Counted from the stretch's first letter, positions 6,991-17,767 are shown. The stretch: DNA of 45,041 nt from an uncultured Corynebacterium sp. (GCF_946221155.1 NZ_CAMIAN010000018.1:1-45041), one strand, 5' to 3'. Numbers and translations: made by a program. The notes: generated from the letters alone by a model not told the origin.

Positions 6991-7656
6991 ATGAACCAAC
7001 CCCGCACCTGGTTCACCAGTGACCTGCACCTTGGCCACCCCTTCGTTGCCGAACTGCGCGGTTACGGCACGAGTGGAGAGATCGACGCGGACGTCGAGCG
7101 ACACGACGCAACGATCCTGAACAATCTCACCGATGCTCTGGCACCGGGCGACACCTTGTGGGTTCTCGGGGATATCTCCTCCGGATGGGGGCCGCAGGAA
7201 GAGCGGGCGCTGGACCTGCTAGCAAAGACCTTTTCCGGCCTGGATGTCACCGTCCACCTGATCGCCGGTAACCACGACACCTGCCACCCGCTGCACGCCA
7301 ACAGTGCCGAGCGGCAACGTCGATTCCTGGAGGTCTTCGATTCCGTGCAGCCCTACCAGTGCGTGGTTCCATGGGATCCGGACGGCGATGGGGTGGCTGA
7401 TAACGAGGATCTAGCCAAGAAGGCCGATACCGAGGTCGCCTGGCTGTGCCACTTCCCGCGCCCCGGCCAGGACCACGAGGGTATGGAGTCGCGCTATGAC
7501 TCTTTGCGGCTGGACATGCCATACGTCATTCACGGCCACCTGCACTCTGCGGCTCCCATCACTGGCCCGGGTCAGGTCGATGTTGGAGTAGATGCTTGGG
7601 GTCTGCGCCCCGCCTGCTATGAGGATGTCATGGAGTTGCTCTACCGCGACGTGTAG
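6991..7656 (+). CDS. Calcineurin-like metallophosphoesterase
   Basis: 221 residues. The metal-binding motifs of the family are in order: SDLHLGH (Asp11, His13), GDISSGWG (Asp61), GNHD (Asn95, His96), a lone His154 and HGHLH (His181-His185). It should cleave a phosphoester with two bound metal ions in the cytoplasm; there is no signal peptide. I start at the ATG at 6991, which has GGAGA eight bases upstream; an in-frame TTG at 6967 is less likely. A DxDxDG loop (DPDGDGVADNED, about 129-140) interrupts the fold between the GNHD and His154 motifs; this looks like a calcium-binding loop and is odd for the family. The substrate is unknown. Confidence 0.8.
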   Translation: MNQPRTWFTSDLHLGHPFVAELRGYGTSGEIDADVERHDATILNNLTDALAPGDTLWVLGDISSGWGPQEERALDLLAKTFSGLDVTVHLIAGNHDTCHPLHANSAERQRRFLEVFDSVQPYQCVVPWDPDGDGVADNEDLAKKADTEVAWLCHFPRPGQDHEGMESRYDSLRLDMPYVIHGHLHSAAPITGPGQVDVGVDAWGLRPACYEDVMELLYRDV

Positions 7657-7760
7657 TGCTCAATGCAGGTGCGTATGTACCTATTTATGTATATTAATGC
7701 TGTGCATTGTGACGCCTACTTCTCGGCGCGCGACAACATGAATAAACGGGATTTGAGGTT

Positions 7761-8720
7761 ATGACGTTCGACTTTTCCCAATACACCTACCGCCCTCGGC
7801 ATGCAGCGAAGGGTTCACGCTCTGCTGCAAAGGGCATCGCCACCGCGGCTCTGACTGCCTCCATTGGCGTGGCAGGGTTTGCCGCCCCGGCTAATGCTGC
7901 GCCTGCGGGTCCGCCCGCCGGCTCGCAGCTTCCGCCCATGCCACAGGTTCAGTTGCCACCGCCGCCGCAGCTCCCGCCGCTGCCTCCGGTTCCGCAGGCC
8001 GTTGAGGATGCGCTGAATCAACTGGGGATGTCCGCTAACCAGATCCCAGGATCCTCGGCTCCACATCGCCCTGCGCCGCACCGACCTGCTCCGCACAACG
8101 GCGGCTACAAGGTGCGCACGATCCATAACGTGCCCGCCCGCACCTCCATGGCAGTGGTGACCAACAACGGTATCGCGAAGACTCCCAATGCGGATGAAGC
8201 CCGCCCGGGGCTGTCCATCGTGAAGCTGTACATGGCGGACTACGTGCTGCGCTATGGCGATCGCAGCAATTCCGACCGTTACCTGGCAGAGCGCATGATC
8301 CGCTTCTCCGACGACGGCGCTGCCTCCAAGATCAACCGCAAGTATCCGCGAGCAATCAGCACCATCGCCCGCGAGTACGGTCTGCGCAACACCCGTGCTG
8401 CTGCGCACTGGGGTAACTCCTATACTTCCGCGACAGATACCGCCCAATTCCTACACAAGCTGCGTATCCGCCACCCGCGCTCCCTGGTGCTGCACTGGAT
8501 GCGCACCGCCAGCCCCGTAGCGGCTGATGGCACCCGTCAAGACTGGGGAACAGTGCACCTGCCGGGCGTTAATGGCACGAAGTGGGGCTGGTCCGATTAT
8601 GGTCGCCAGACCCTGGCTTCGGCCTCCTTCGGCAACGGATACACCGTGGCCTCTTTCTCCTGGGGCGGCCGTTCGGTACAGAACGCAGATACCCGAGCAG
8701 CAGCCGGATACCTGCGATAG
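7761..8720 (+). CDS. Secreted serine-hydrolase-like protein, class A beta-lactamase fold
   Basis: 319 residues. A long twin-basic N-region, a hydrophobic stretch at about 25-41 and an ANA-A cleavage site at 44-47 make a signal peptide. A proline-rich spacer (about 48-80) and two PHRPA repeats follow, then a domain of about 200 residues. It has SIVK (Ser152, Lys155) like the SxxK of penicillin-interacting enzymes, SDD (183-185) in place of SDN, and GTKWGW (Lys274) in place of KTG. These order and spacing features fit the beta-lactamase/D-Ala-D-Ala peptidase fold, but without a classical Glu166 motif, so real beta-lactamase activity is doubtful. It probably acts in the envelope. GAGG lies close to the start; no partner gene is obvious. 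Confidence 0.7.
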   Translation: MTFDFSQYTYRPRHAAKGSRSAAKGIATAALTASIGVAGFAAPANAAPAGPPAGSQLPPMPQVQLPPPPQLPPLPPVPQAVEDALNQLGMSANQIPGSSAPHRPAPHRPAPHNGGYKVRTIHNVPARTSMAVVTNNGIAKTPNADEARPGLSIVKLYMADYVLRYGDRSNSDRYLAERMIRFSDDGAASKINRKYPRAISTIAREYGLRNTRAAAHWGNSYTSATDTAQFLHKLRIRHPRSLVLHWMRTASPVAADGTRQDWGTVHLPGVNGTKWGWSDYGRQTLASASFGNGYTVASFSWGGRSVQNADTRAAAGYLR

Positions 8721-8818
8721 TCTTAAGCTTCGAAGTGCAGCGGCACAAAAGTGCTTAGGCACAATTAGGTTGAGCACATGCAGGTTGAGCTAGGCTCCTG
8801 GCACGGAAAGTTTAGGTA

Positions 8819-9661
8819 ATGGCACCACAGGATAAGAACCCCTTCAATAGCGGAGGTAACGGCGCGAACGGGCAGAACGCCGACGATCCGACCGAGTACT
8901 TGGGTCAAGCCAAGCCGGAAGGGGCGGGTGCAGAACCCCCGCAGTATCGCCGCCAGGATGATCAGAGTACGCAAGTCTTTGGCGCCACTGGGCCCGGTAA
9001 CTCGCAGAACGCTGGATCCTATGGTGCTCCTTACGGCGCACAGGGTTATCAGAACTCAGGCAATCCGGGGTACGGCGCACCCGGCTTCAATCCTCAGGGT
9101 GGTTTTGGCCAGCAGGGTTATGGCCAAGCTGGTCAACAGGGCTACGGTCAGGCCGCCTATGGACAGCAAGGGTATGGACAGCAAGGCTATGGTCAGGCAG
9201 GTCAGGCAGGTTTCGGGCAGCAAGGTTACGGCCAGCCCGGTCAAGCATATGGTCAGGCATATGGCCAGCCCGGCGCCAACGGCTCCAATGGGCAGGGTGG
9301 CAACGGCAACGTAGCCAAGATTGTCGTCGGCCTACTGGTTCTCATCGCGCTGGTAGTTGGCGGCGTACTGATCTATAACCTGGTTTCTGGCGACGATGAA
9401 GGGGACAAGAAGCCTAGCTCCTCTACGTCCGCGCCTACGGATACCACGGGCGCGAATGACGAAGAGACTTCGGAGAGCCAGAGCGAAGACGACCCGCTGA
9501 CGTCGCTCCCCAGTCCCTCGGGCATCACTTTGCCTTCGGACTTCCCAGACATGTCTGATTATGAAGATCAGCTCGACGACAGCCTGAAGGAATTGGAAGA
9601 TATGTTGAGCAGCATTACCGAGAGCCCCGCCGTGCCCACAGGAAACCCCAGCTACAACTAG
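8819..9661 (+). CDS. Gly/Gln/Tyr-rich single-pass membrane protein
   Basis: 280 residues in three parts. Residues 1-163 are hydrophilic, with repeated GQQGYGQ and GYGQAGQ units at about 96-150, a low-complexity, prion-like composition. One membrane helix lies at about 165-188 (VAKIVVGLLVLIALVVGGVLIYN). Residues 190-280 are Ser/Thr/Asp/Glu-rich and should lie outside the cell. Two short motifs near the N-terminus, DDPTEYLGQ and STQVFGA, resemble threonine sites phosphorylated by PknA/PknB-type kinases and read by FHA domains. I know of similar corynebacterial proteins but not their function. A strong terminator follows at 9727-9767. Confidence 0.7.
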   Translation: MAPQDKNPFNSGGNGANGQNADDPTEYLGQAKPEGAGAEPPQYRRQDDQSTQVFGATGPGNSQNAGSYGAPYGAQGYQNSGNPGYGAPGFNPQGGFGQQGYGQAGQQGYGQAAYGQQGYGQQGYGQAGQAGFGQQGYGQPGQAYGQAYGQPGANGSNGQGGNGNVAKIVVGLLVLIALVVGGVLIYNLVSGDDEGDKKPSSSTSAPTDTTGANDEETSESQSEDDPLTSLPSPSGITLPSDFPDMSDYEDQLDDSLKELEDMLSSITESPAVPTGNPSYN

Positions 9662-9726
9662 GCAAGCCGCAACTGGGCAAGCTGCAACTACGCCCAGAAC
9701 TTGAGAGCACGAGCCTCGAACAAAAA

Positions 9727-9767
9727 CAAGAAACCCCCAGGCGGACTTAAGACCTGGGGGTTTCTTG
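9727..9767 (+). terminator. Strong intrinsic hairpin after the Gly/Gln/Tyr-rich gene
   Basis: A perfect 15-bp stem (CAAGAAACCCCCAGG at 9727-9741 with its complement at 9753-9767) and an 11-base loop. The A-rich and T-rich ends of the stem supply the U stretch in both directions. Confidence 0.85.
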
Positions 9768-10051
9768 CTGACGTTTCAAGAGGAGAATGACCGTTCGTAT
9801 GTGGATCCTTTCTGTCGACCACTGAGGACTAATCTAAAGTGCTTTTCTGGAAAAACCCTGTGTACGGTCTGCAAGGTCGCTACGCATTAAATAGGCTTTT
9901 CCCGCAAACTCTAAAACCCCTGGTCAGGCGCCAAATGGGTCAAATTGCCCCAAACTATCTTTATGCGGAGGCCATGATTGTCTGGGCGAAGGGATAGGGT
10001 AAGGCAAGACCTACACACGTTCGAGAACCGAAACTGGGGAGTGATCCCGCC
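9768..10051. other. Intergenic region upstream of the BCCT transporter
   Basis: About 280 bases without a gene. It should hold the promoter of the transporter, but I cannot name a -35/-10 pair with confidence. TAGGGT near 9993 is a possible -10 box. GGAG lies about ten bases before the ATG at 10052. Nothing else stands out. Confidence 0.35.
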
Positions 10052-11908
10052 ATGGAAGGCGAAAAATCTACAGCCACGGCAAACGCGGAAAAAGTAAAAG
10101 TTGACCCGTTAATCTTCTGGGTTGCCTTTGGCTTCATCGTTGCCTTCGTTAGCTACGCGATCATCTTCAAGGACAGGGCCGCTGAAACCCTGCAGGTCGG
10201 CGCCAACTGGCTGCTGGAGAACTTCAACTGGCTGTACATCGGCAGCATCTCCTTGGCCTTCCTTTTTCTGATGGTTCTCTTCGCCTCCCGCTTCGGCCGC
10301 ATGCGCCTGGGCGTTGAAGGCGAGCAGCCGGCATTCCGAACCTTGTCCTGGTTCGCGATGCTCTTCGCCGGCGGCCTCGGCTCCGTGCTGATGTTCTACG
10401 GTGTGGCCGAGCCGATGAACCACGTCGTCAACGTACCTATGCAAGATGCGGAACCGATGAGCCCCGAGGCCATCGGCGAAGCCATGGGCTTCACCCTGTA
10501 TCACTTCGGCCTGCACATGTGGGTCATCTTCGCGCTGCCTGGCCTGGCTCTGGGCTACTTCATCTACAAGCGCCACCTACCGCCGCGCGTTTCAAGTATC
10601 TTCGCCCCCATCCTCGGCGCCCGGATCTATTCGTGGCCAGGAAAGCTTATTGACGCCCTGTCTATCATCGGCACTGTTTTCGGCATCGCGGTTTCGGTCG
10701 GGCTCGGTACGCTGCAGATCAACTCCGGCCTCGCCAAGGTGTTCGGAGCGGACACCGTCGCGTGGGTGCAGATCAGCATCCTTGTCGTCATCGTGGTGGC
10801 GTCGTCCATCTCGGTTTCCACGGGGCTGTCGAAGGGCATCAAGTGGTTGTCTAACATCAACATTCTCGCAGCGACCCTGCTGATGGTGTTCGTGCTGCTG
10901 ACCGGCCCCACGCTTCTGTTGCTGCGCGGCACGATGGATGCCACCAGCCTGTACGCGGAATACCTGCCGAAGATCATGTTCTGGTCCGATTCGCAGCAGG
11001 TGAACCCCGGCTGGCAGGGTAAGTGGACGGTCTTCTACTGGGCGTGGACGATCTGTTGGTCGCCTTTCGTGGGCATGTTCGTCGCCCGCATTTCCCGTGG
11101 CCGTACCGTGCGTGAGTTTATCGGTGGCGTTCTGCTGCTGCCGACCGCATTCACTATTGTTTGGTTCTCCGTCTTTGGATACGCCGGTCTGGATATCGAA
11201 AAGAAGGAGCCGGGCGTGCTGACCAAGCCGATCGTGGAGGACGGCGATCCCGCTACTGCACTTTTCACCTTCTTGGAGCATTTCCCGTGGACCCTGGCTA
11301 TTAGCATCCTGGCGCTATTCGTTATCGCCATCTTCTTCGTCACCTCCATCGACTCCGCCGCACTAATCAACGACATGTTTGCAGCCGGTGAGGAGGGCAA
11401 GACTCCGCTGATGTACCGCCTGCTGTGGTGCATCATGATCGGCGCCGTCGCCGGTGCCATCCTGATCATGGCTCCAGATTCCGGAATCGACGCGCTGCAA
11501 CAAACTGTGATCATCATTGGCTTCCCGTTCGTGCTATTCAACTTCGTCATGATGTTCTCCCTGGTGAAGGGAATGAATGATGACTCGGCAGCACGCCCTG
11601 AGCCGCCGAGCCGCCAGTGGGGTAAGACCGACTCTGCGGAGAAGCTCGCCGAGCATGAAGCTCGCCCGGCACCTGGCTATGACAACGAGGGCAACGAGCA
11701 CGCCCGCTTCGAATACGACGCGGAAGGAAACCTCGTCATCCCTGGCAACGTGCGCATCGAGGGAGACCTGGGAATCGTCGGTGATGTGGACAATGACGCA
11801 GAAGTTGCCCCCGCACGCCCGATGTACGACCAGGAGGGCGAACTGATTACGGACGAGTCGTCTGAGGCTGAAAGCCCGGCGGAAGATGAGGGCGTCAATA
11901 AGGAATAG
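10052..11908 (+). CDS. BCCT family osmolyte transporter
   Basis: 618 residues with about twelve membrane segments. The family hallmark is present: WAWTICWSPFVGMF then ARISRGRTVREF near residues 328-352, and GGLGSVLMFYGVAEP near 110-124. The transporters of this family in corynebacteria (BetP, EctP, LcoP) import glycine betaine, ectoine or proline with sodium under osmotic stress. The first glycine motif is unlike the GMGIGLMFYG of BetP and nearer to other members, so I do not choose among them. From about residue 510 a hydrophilic tail of more than 100 residues follows; it is rich in Asp/Glu, whereas the sensing tail of BetP is shorter and basic. The gene stands alone, before the 3-hydroxybutyryl-CoA dehydrogenase. 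Confidence 0.85.
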   Translation: MEGEKSTATANAEKVKVDPLIFWVAFGFIVAFVSYAIIFKDRAAETLQVGANWLLENFNWLYIGSISLAFLFLMVLFASRFGRMRLGVEGEQPAFRTLSWFAMLFAGGLGSVLMFYGVAEPMNHVVNVPMQDAEPMSPEAIGEAMGFTLYHFGLHMWVIFALPGLALGYFIYKRHLPPRVSSIFAPILGARIYSWPGKLIDALSIIGTVFGIAVSVGLGTLQINSGLAKVFGADTVAWVQISILVVIVVASSISVSTGLSKGIKWLSNINILAATLLMVFVLLTGPTLLLLRGTMDATSLYAEYLPKIMFWSDSQQVNPGWQGKWTVFYWAWTICWSPFVGMFVARISRGRTVREFIGGVLLLPTAFTIVWFSVFGYAGLDIEKKEPGVLTKPIVEDGDPATALFTFLEHFPWTLAISILALFVIAIFFVTSIDSAALINDMFAAGEEGKTPLMYRLLWCIMIGAVAGAILIMAPDSGIDALQQTVIIIGFPFVLFNFVMMFSLVKGMNDDSAARPEPPSRQWGKTDSAEKLAEHEARPAPGYDNEGNEHARFEYDAEGNLVIPGNVRIEGDLGIVGDVDNDAEVAPARPMYDQEGELITDESSEAESPAEDEGVNKE

Positions 11909-11992
11909 ACCAGGAAAAGCGTTAAGCCCAATCGCACCTCCAACATCGGTAGGCTGGATCAAGTACGAATAAACCTATAAAAAGGAGTGACC

Positions 11993-12847
11993 ATGGTTCA
12001 GCGTGTAGGTGTTATCGGTGCAGGCCTTATGGGATCCGGCATCGCAGAGGTTGCTGCCAAGGCCGGCAGCGACGTGCTGGTTTGGGAGGCCAAGCAGGAG
12101 TTTGCCGATGCGGGTAAGGCTCGTATTGAGAAGTCCCTGGAGAAGGCCGTCAGCCGCGGCAAGCTGTCCGAGGAGGATCGCGACGCAGCGCTCGGCCGCC
12201 TGACCTTCACCACCAAGCTCGAGGACTTCGCTGACCGCGAGCTGGTCATGGAGGCCATCATTGAGAACGAGGACATCAAGAAGGATGTCTTCGCCAAGTT
12301 GGACGAGATCGTTGAGGACAAGAAGGCGCCGCTGTGCTCCAACACGTCCTCCCTGCCGATCCAGACGATTGCCAGCGCCACCAAGAACCCGGGCCGTGTG
12401 CTGGGGCTGCACTTCTTCAACCCCGTTCCGGTCCTGCCGCTGGTGGAGGTCATTCCGGCACTGACCACCGACGAGGACGTTGTTGAGGTTGCCCAGACCT
12501 ACGCCACCGAGAAGCTGGGCAAGCAGGCCATCCGCGCGAAGGACCGCTCCGGCTTTATCGTGAACTTCCTGCTGGTGCCGTACATGCTCTCCGCCGTGCG
12601 CATGGTGGAAAACGGCGTGGCAACCCCGGAGGACATCGATACCGGCATGAAGCTGGGCGCTAACCACCCGATGGGCCCGCTGACCCTGGCCGACATGGTT
12701 GGTCTGGATACCTGCGCCTTCATCGCAGACGTTATGTACAAGGAGTTCGGTGATCCGAGCTACGCCTGCCCGCCGCTGCTGCGCCGCATGGTTACCGCAG
12801 GTCACACCGGTCGCAAGTCCGGCAAGGGCTTTTACGAGTACAATTAA
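11993..12847 (+). CDS. 3-hydroxybutyryl-CoA dehydrogenase
   Basis: 284 residues, the usual length. The N-terminal Rossmann fold has VIGAGLMGSGIA (GxGxxG at 9-14). The catalytic region reads NTSSLPI and LHFFNPVPVLPLVEVI, with the active-site His in the HFFNP motif. The C-terminal helical domain includes GFIVNFLLVPYM. It oxidises (S)-3-hydroxybutyryl-CoA to acetoacetyl-CoA with NAD(P), in fatty acid or butyrate metabolism. The start at ATG 11993 has AGGAG seven bases upstream; an in-frame GTG six bases earlier is unlikely. CsbD follows after 34 bases and may share the transcript. Confidence 0.9.
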   Translation: MVQRVGVIGAGLMGSGIAEVAAKAGSDVLVWEAKQEFADAGKARIEKSLEKAVSRGKLSEEDRDAALGRLTFTTKLEDFADRELVMEAIIENEDIKKDVFAKLDEIVEDKKAPLCSNTSSLPIQTIASATKNPGRVLGLHFFNPVPVLPLVEVIPALTTDEDVVEVAQTYATEKLGKQAIRAKDRSGFIVNFLLVPYMLSAVRMVENGVATPEDIDTGMKLGANHPMGPLTLADMVGLDTCAFIADVMYKEFGDPSYACPPLLRRMVTAGHTGRKSGKGFYEYN

Positions 12848-12881
12848 CCTCACGACACTCTACAGAAAGGAAGGTCACCAT

Positions 12882-13085
12882 ATGTCTATCGACGATCTGA
12901 AGAACAAGGCAGAGGGCGCCGCAGGTCAGGCCAAGGAAGCCGCCGGCGAGGCCACCAATAACCAGGACCTGGCCAACGAAGGTCGCGCCGACCAGACCAA
13001 GTCCGACATCAAGGACAAGGCCAACGAGCTGAAGGACAAGGCTTCCGACGCTGTGAACAAGGTTCTGGGCGACGCTCAGAAGTAA
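12882..13085 (+). CDS. CsbD family stress protein
   Basis: 67 residues, highly charged and helical, with the family pattern: DDLKNKAEGAAGQAKEAAGE, then DIKDKANELKDKASDAVNK. CsbD proteins are induced by general stress in many bacteria; their molecular function is not known. The ATG at 12882 is preceded by AAAGGAAGG. The gene ends just before a strong terminator. Confidence 0.9.
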   Translation: MSIDDLKNKAEGAAGQAKEAAGEATNNQDLANEGRADQTKSDIKDKANELKDKASDAVNKVLGDAQK

Positions 13086-13098
13086 AACTTAAAACGGC

Positions 13099-13133
13099 AA
13101 AGTCCCGGCTGAAAGGTTTCAGCCGGGACTTTT
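13099..13133. terminator. Bidirectional intrinsic terminator
   Basis: AAAGTCCCGGCTGAAA (13099-13114), a two-base loop and the perfect complement (13117-13132). The A and T ends provide U runs on both strands, and the hairpin lies between two convergent genes (CsbD and the aminotransferase). Confidence 0.85.
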
Positions 13134-13151
13134 GCTATGGCTTTGATGGCT

Positions 13152-14540
13152 TTACAGTGCCTGGTCGACGACCGCTGCTGCGCGGTCGATAATCTCCAGC
13201 GCCCAGTTCAGCTGCTCCTCAGTAGTGATCAGCGGCGGGGCGAAGTGCAGGCGGTGGCCGGAAACCATTGGCCAGATGCCGGCCTTCTTCAGCTCGGCGC
13301 CGAACGCGCCCATGGCCTCGCCTCCCATCGGAGTCTTGGCCTCCTGGTCGCTGACGAACTCGATGGCCCAGAAGAAGCCCTTGCCGCGGACGTTGCCCAC
13401 GCTCGGGTGGTTCTCCGCGATCTTCTCCATAGCCGGGGCAATCACGCGCTCGCCCAGCTCGGCGACCTTCTCGAAGATGTTCTCCTCGCGGTAGACCTTC
13501 TGTGCAGCCAGGCCGGGGGCGGCAGCCAGCGGGTGGCCGGAGTACGTCAGACCACCAGGGTAGGGCTTGTCGGCGAAGCGCTGGTAGACGGCCTCGTTCA
13601 TCATCACACCGCCCAGCGGCGCCATGCCGGAGTTCACGCCCTTGGCGAGGGTAACCAGGTCCGGCTGCAGGTCCTTGCCGCCGTGCTCGTAGGCGAACAT
13701 CTTGCCGGTACGACCGAAGCCAACCATGACCTCATCGGCGATGTACAGCGCACCGTGGCGGTCGCAGATCTCGCGCACACCCTGCAGGAAGCCCTCCGGC
13801 GGGACGATGATGCCGCTGGAACCCACGACGGACTCGATCAGCACGGCAGCCACATTGTCCTCGTACACCAGGGTTTCCTCCAGCGACTGCAGCGCGCGGG
13901 CGCACTCTTCCTCCTGCGTGGAGGAGTAGAAGGCGCTGCGGTACAGGAACGGACCCCAGAAGTGCTTCACATCACCGTCGGTGGTGGGGTTGCCGTGGCG
14001 GCGAGCCTCACCGGTGGCCATAATCGCGGAGCCGGTGGCACCGTGGTAGCTGCGGTAAGCCGTCAGAATCTTGGACTTGCCGGTGGTCAGGCGCGCCATG
14101 CGGATGGCGTGCTCGATGGCATCCGCGCCACCGTTGGTGAAGAACACGTGGGAAAAATCGCCTTGCGCCTGCTCCACGATCTCCTTGGCCAGCTCACTGC
14201 GGACGTCGTTGGAGAACGCGGGGTTCTGGTTGGTGATGCGCGTTGCTTGCTGCTGAATTGCCTCTACCAGCTTCGGGTGGGCGTGGCCCAGGTTGGCGCT
14301 GACCAGCTGGCTGCCCAGGTCCAGGTAACCGTTGCCCTGGTAATCGTAGATCCACACGCCCTCCGCGTAGCTGAGAGGCTGCGGATTGATTTTGTCTTGC
14401 GCCGACCAGCTGTGGAATACGTAGTTGCTGTCGTTGTCGCGTACCTGCTGCTCTGCGGTTTTAGCTTCTTCGGTGCCGACGCCAACTTTCGCGCCGTTAA
14501 AGGTAGTGAACTCGGTGATATTAGGGGGTAATTCAGTCAT
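13152..14540 (-). CDS. Class III pyridoxal-phosphate aminotransferase
   Basis: 462 residues. Class III features: WIYDYQGNGYLDLGSQLVSANLGHAHP near the N-terminus, TNGGADAIEHAIRMAR for phosphate binding, ADEVMVGFGRTGK with Asp269, and the cofactor lysine in TLAKGVNSG (Lys300). The early WSAQ motif is shared with taurine-pyruvate and beta-alanine/omega-amino acid aminotransferases, so an omega-amino acid is the likely donor; the exact substrate cannot be told. It is transcribed alone, convergent with CsbD, and 48 bases separate its start from the ABC exporter stop upstream. Confidence 0.8.
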   Translation of the reverse strand: MTELPPNITEFTTFNGAKVGVGTEEAKTAEQQVRDNDSNYVFHSWSAQDKINPQPLSYAEGVWIYDYQGNGYLDLGSQLVSANLGHAHPKLVEAIQQQATRITNQNPAFSNDVRSELAKEIVEQAQGDFSHVFFTNGGADAIEHAIRMARLTTGKSKILTAYRSYHGATGSAIMATGEARRHGNPTTDGDVKHFWGPFLYRSAFYSSTQEEECARALQSLEETLVYEDNVAAVLIESVVGSSGIIVPPEGFLQGVREICDRHGALYIADEVMVGFGRTGKMFAYEHGGKDLQPDLVTLAKGVNSGMAPLGGVMMNEAVYQRFADKPYPGGLTYSGHPLAAAPGLAAQKVYREENIFEKVAELGERVIAPAMEKIAENHPSVGNVRGKGFFWAIEFVSDQEAKTPMGGEAMGAFGAELKKAGIWPMVSGHRLHFAPPLITTEEQLNWALEIIDRAAAVVDQAL

Positions 14541-14588
14541 TCTCCCAGGCTACTCCTGTGCGTTGGCGTCGGCAGCGGAAGTGCTGCC

Positions 14589-16505
<1,917 letters not shown>

Positions 16506-16516
16506 ACCTTGCCAAG

Positions 16517-17767
16517 TTAATTGTTCACGTGCGCCTTAGCGAATTCCGCGATGCGGTCCAGGGCCTCGTTCAGGATCTCCCGGGACGTTCCGAAGTTGAT
16601 GCGCACATGCCCTGCTCCCTGGGAGCCGAACATGGTACCCTCGTTGAAGGCCACGCGGGCGCCTTCCAGCAGCTTCTGGCCCGGCTTCTCTTCCAGGCCC
16701 GAAACTTCGCTGAGGTCTACCCACAGCAGGAAACTAGCCTCGGGGCGGATGAACTTTGCGCCGGGCAGTACCTCCGGCAGGCGGCGTTCGAGCAGATCCA
16801 GGTTGCCCTGGAGGTACTCCAGCTCGCTGTCCAGCCAGGCCTCGCCGTCCGTGTAGGCGGCCTCGGCGGCAACCTGACCCAGCGTGGAGGCAGATCCGGT
16901 GCGCAGTGGGCTGACCTTCGCCATGGTCACGCGGTCGTCCGGGTTGGTGAAGATCATCTGCGCGCAGTGCAGGCCAGCGGTATTCCAGCCCTTCGAGGTG
17001 GCCAGCACGGTCACGGTCACCCTCGCGGCGGTCTCGCTGAGTGCCGCCAGGGGAGTGTGCTTGTGTGGCGCGTAGACCACCGGCGCGTGAATCTCGTCGG
17101 AGATTAGGCGCACGTTGTACTTGTCAGCCAGATCCACCAGTTTGGCCAACTCCTCCGGCCGCCATGCGCGGCCCAGCGGGTTGTACGGGTTGCAGACGAT
17201 CATCGCGCCCACGCCCGCCGGGTTGTCGGTATTGGCGAAGGCAGCCTCCAGGGCTGCGTAGTCGAAGGCCCACTCCTCGGTGCCATTCTCTTCCACCTTG
17301 GTCATCTCCACCTCAACCTTCGGGCGCTTCACTGCGCTCGGCACGTCGAAGAACGGGTGGTAGCTGGGCACGGGGACGATCACGTCTGAGCCCTGGGGTG
17401 TCAATTCGTCAATAGCTGCTGCCACGCCCTTGACTACATCTGGCACGAGTCGCACCCACGTCGGCTCAATCTGCCAGGCGAAACGGCGGTCCAGGAAGCC
17501 GGCAAGGGCTCTTTCCACGGAGCCGTTACGGCGCTCGTAGCCGAAGTATTCGCGGTCCACGCCCGATTGGATGGCCCGCTTGACGGCGGGGCAGGTGTCG
17601 AAGTCGGTCTCGGCGACCCATAGAGGCAGCACGTCCTCGTCGTAGACGGTCCACTTCATCGTCCCGCGGGCGTGCAGCGTGGCGAGGCCGGGGACTGATA
17701 CGGCGGAATCCTGCGGGCGGGTGTTCTGGGTGTTCTCAAGGTTGTTGTTTTGGGTGGTTGCGTTCAT
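16517..17767 (-). CDS. aecD: C-S lyase/aminotransferase of the MalY/PatB family
   Basis: 416 residues. Class I/II fold: LPLWVAETDFDTCPAV, PSYHPFF, CNPYNPLGR, SDEIHAP with Asp224, and the cofactor lysine in ATSKGWNTAGLHCAQ (Lys259). This pattern marks the cystathionine beta-lyase-like branch, as in AecD of C. glutamicum, which splits C-S bonds of cystathionine and related cysteine derivatives to pyruvate, ammonia and a thiol. I start at the ATG at 17767, with GGAGG eight bases before; an in-frame ATG six codons earlier has no such site. It is followed by the ABC exporter, whose cargo could be related, though nothing proves that. Confidence 0.8.
   Translation of the reverse strand: MNATTQNNNLENTQNTRPQDSAVSVPGLATLHARGTMKWTVYDEDVLPLWVAETDFDTCPAVKRAIQSGVDREYFGYERRNGSVERALAGFLDRRFAWQIEPTWVRLVPDVVKGVAAAIDELTPQGSDVIVPVPSYHPFFDVPSAVKRPKVEVEMTKVEENGTEEWAFDYAALEAAFANTDNPAGVGAMIVCNPYNPLGRAWRPEELAKLVDLADKYNVRLISDEIHAPVVYAPHKHTPLAALSETAARVTVTVLATSKGWNTAGLHCAQMIFTNPDDRVTMAKVSPLRTGSASTLGQVAAEAAYTDGEAWLDSELEYLQGNLDLLERRLPEVLPGAKFIRPEASFLLWVDLSEVSGLEEKPGQKLLEGARVAFNEGTMFGSQGAGHVRINFGTSREILNEALDRIAEFAKAHVNN

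Noticed and set aside
8762..8780. DtxR iron box (TTAGGTT start)
   Set aside because: Only the first half fits the consensus; the second half does not match.
13137..14531. A 464-codon plus-strand frame
   Set aside because: It is opposite the class III aminotransferase, whose motifs are complete; codon-phase shadow.
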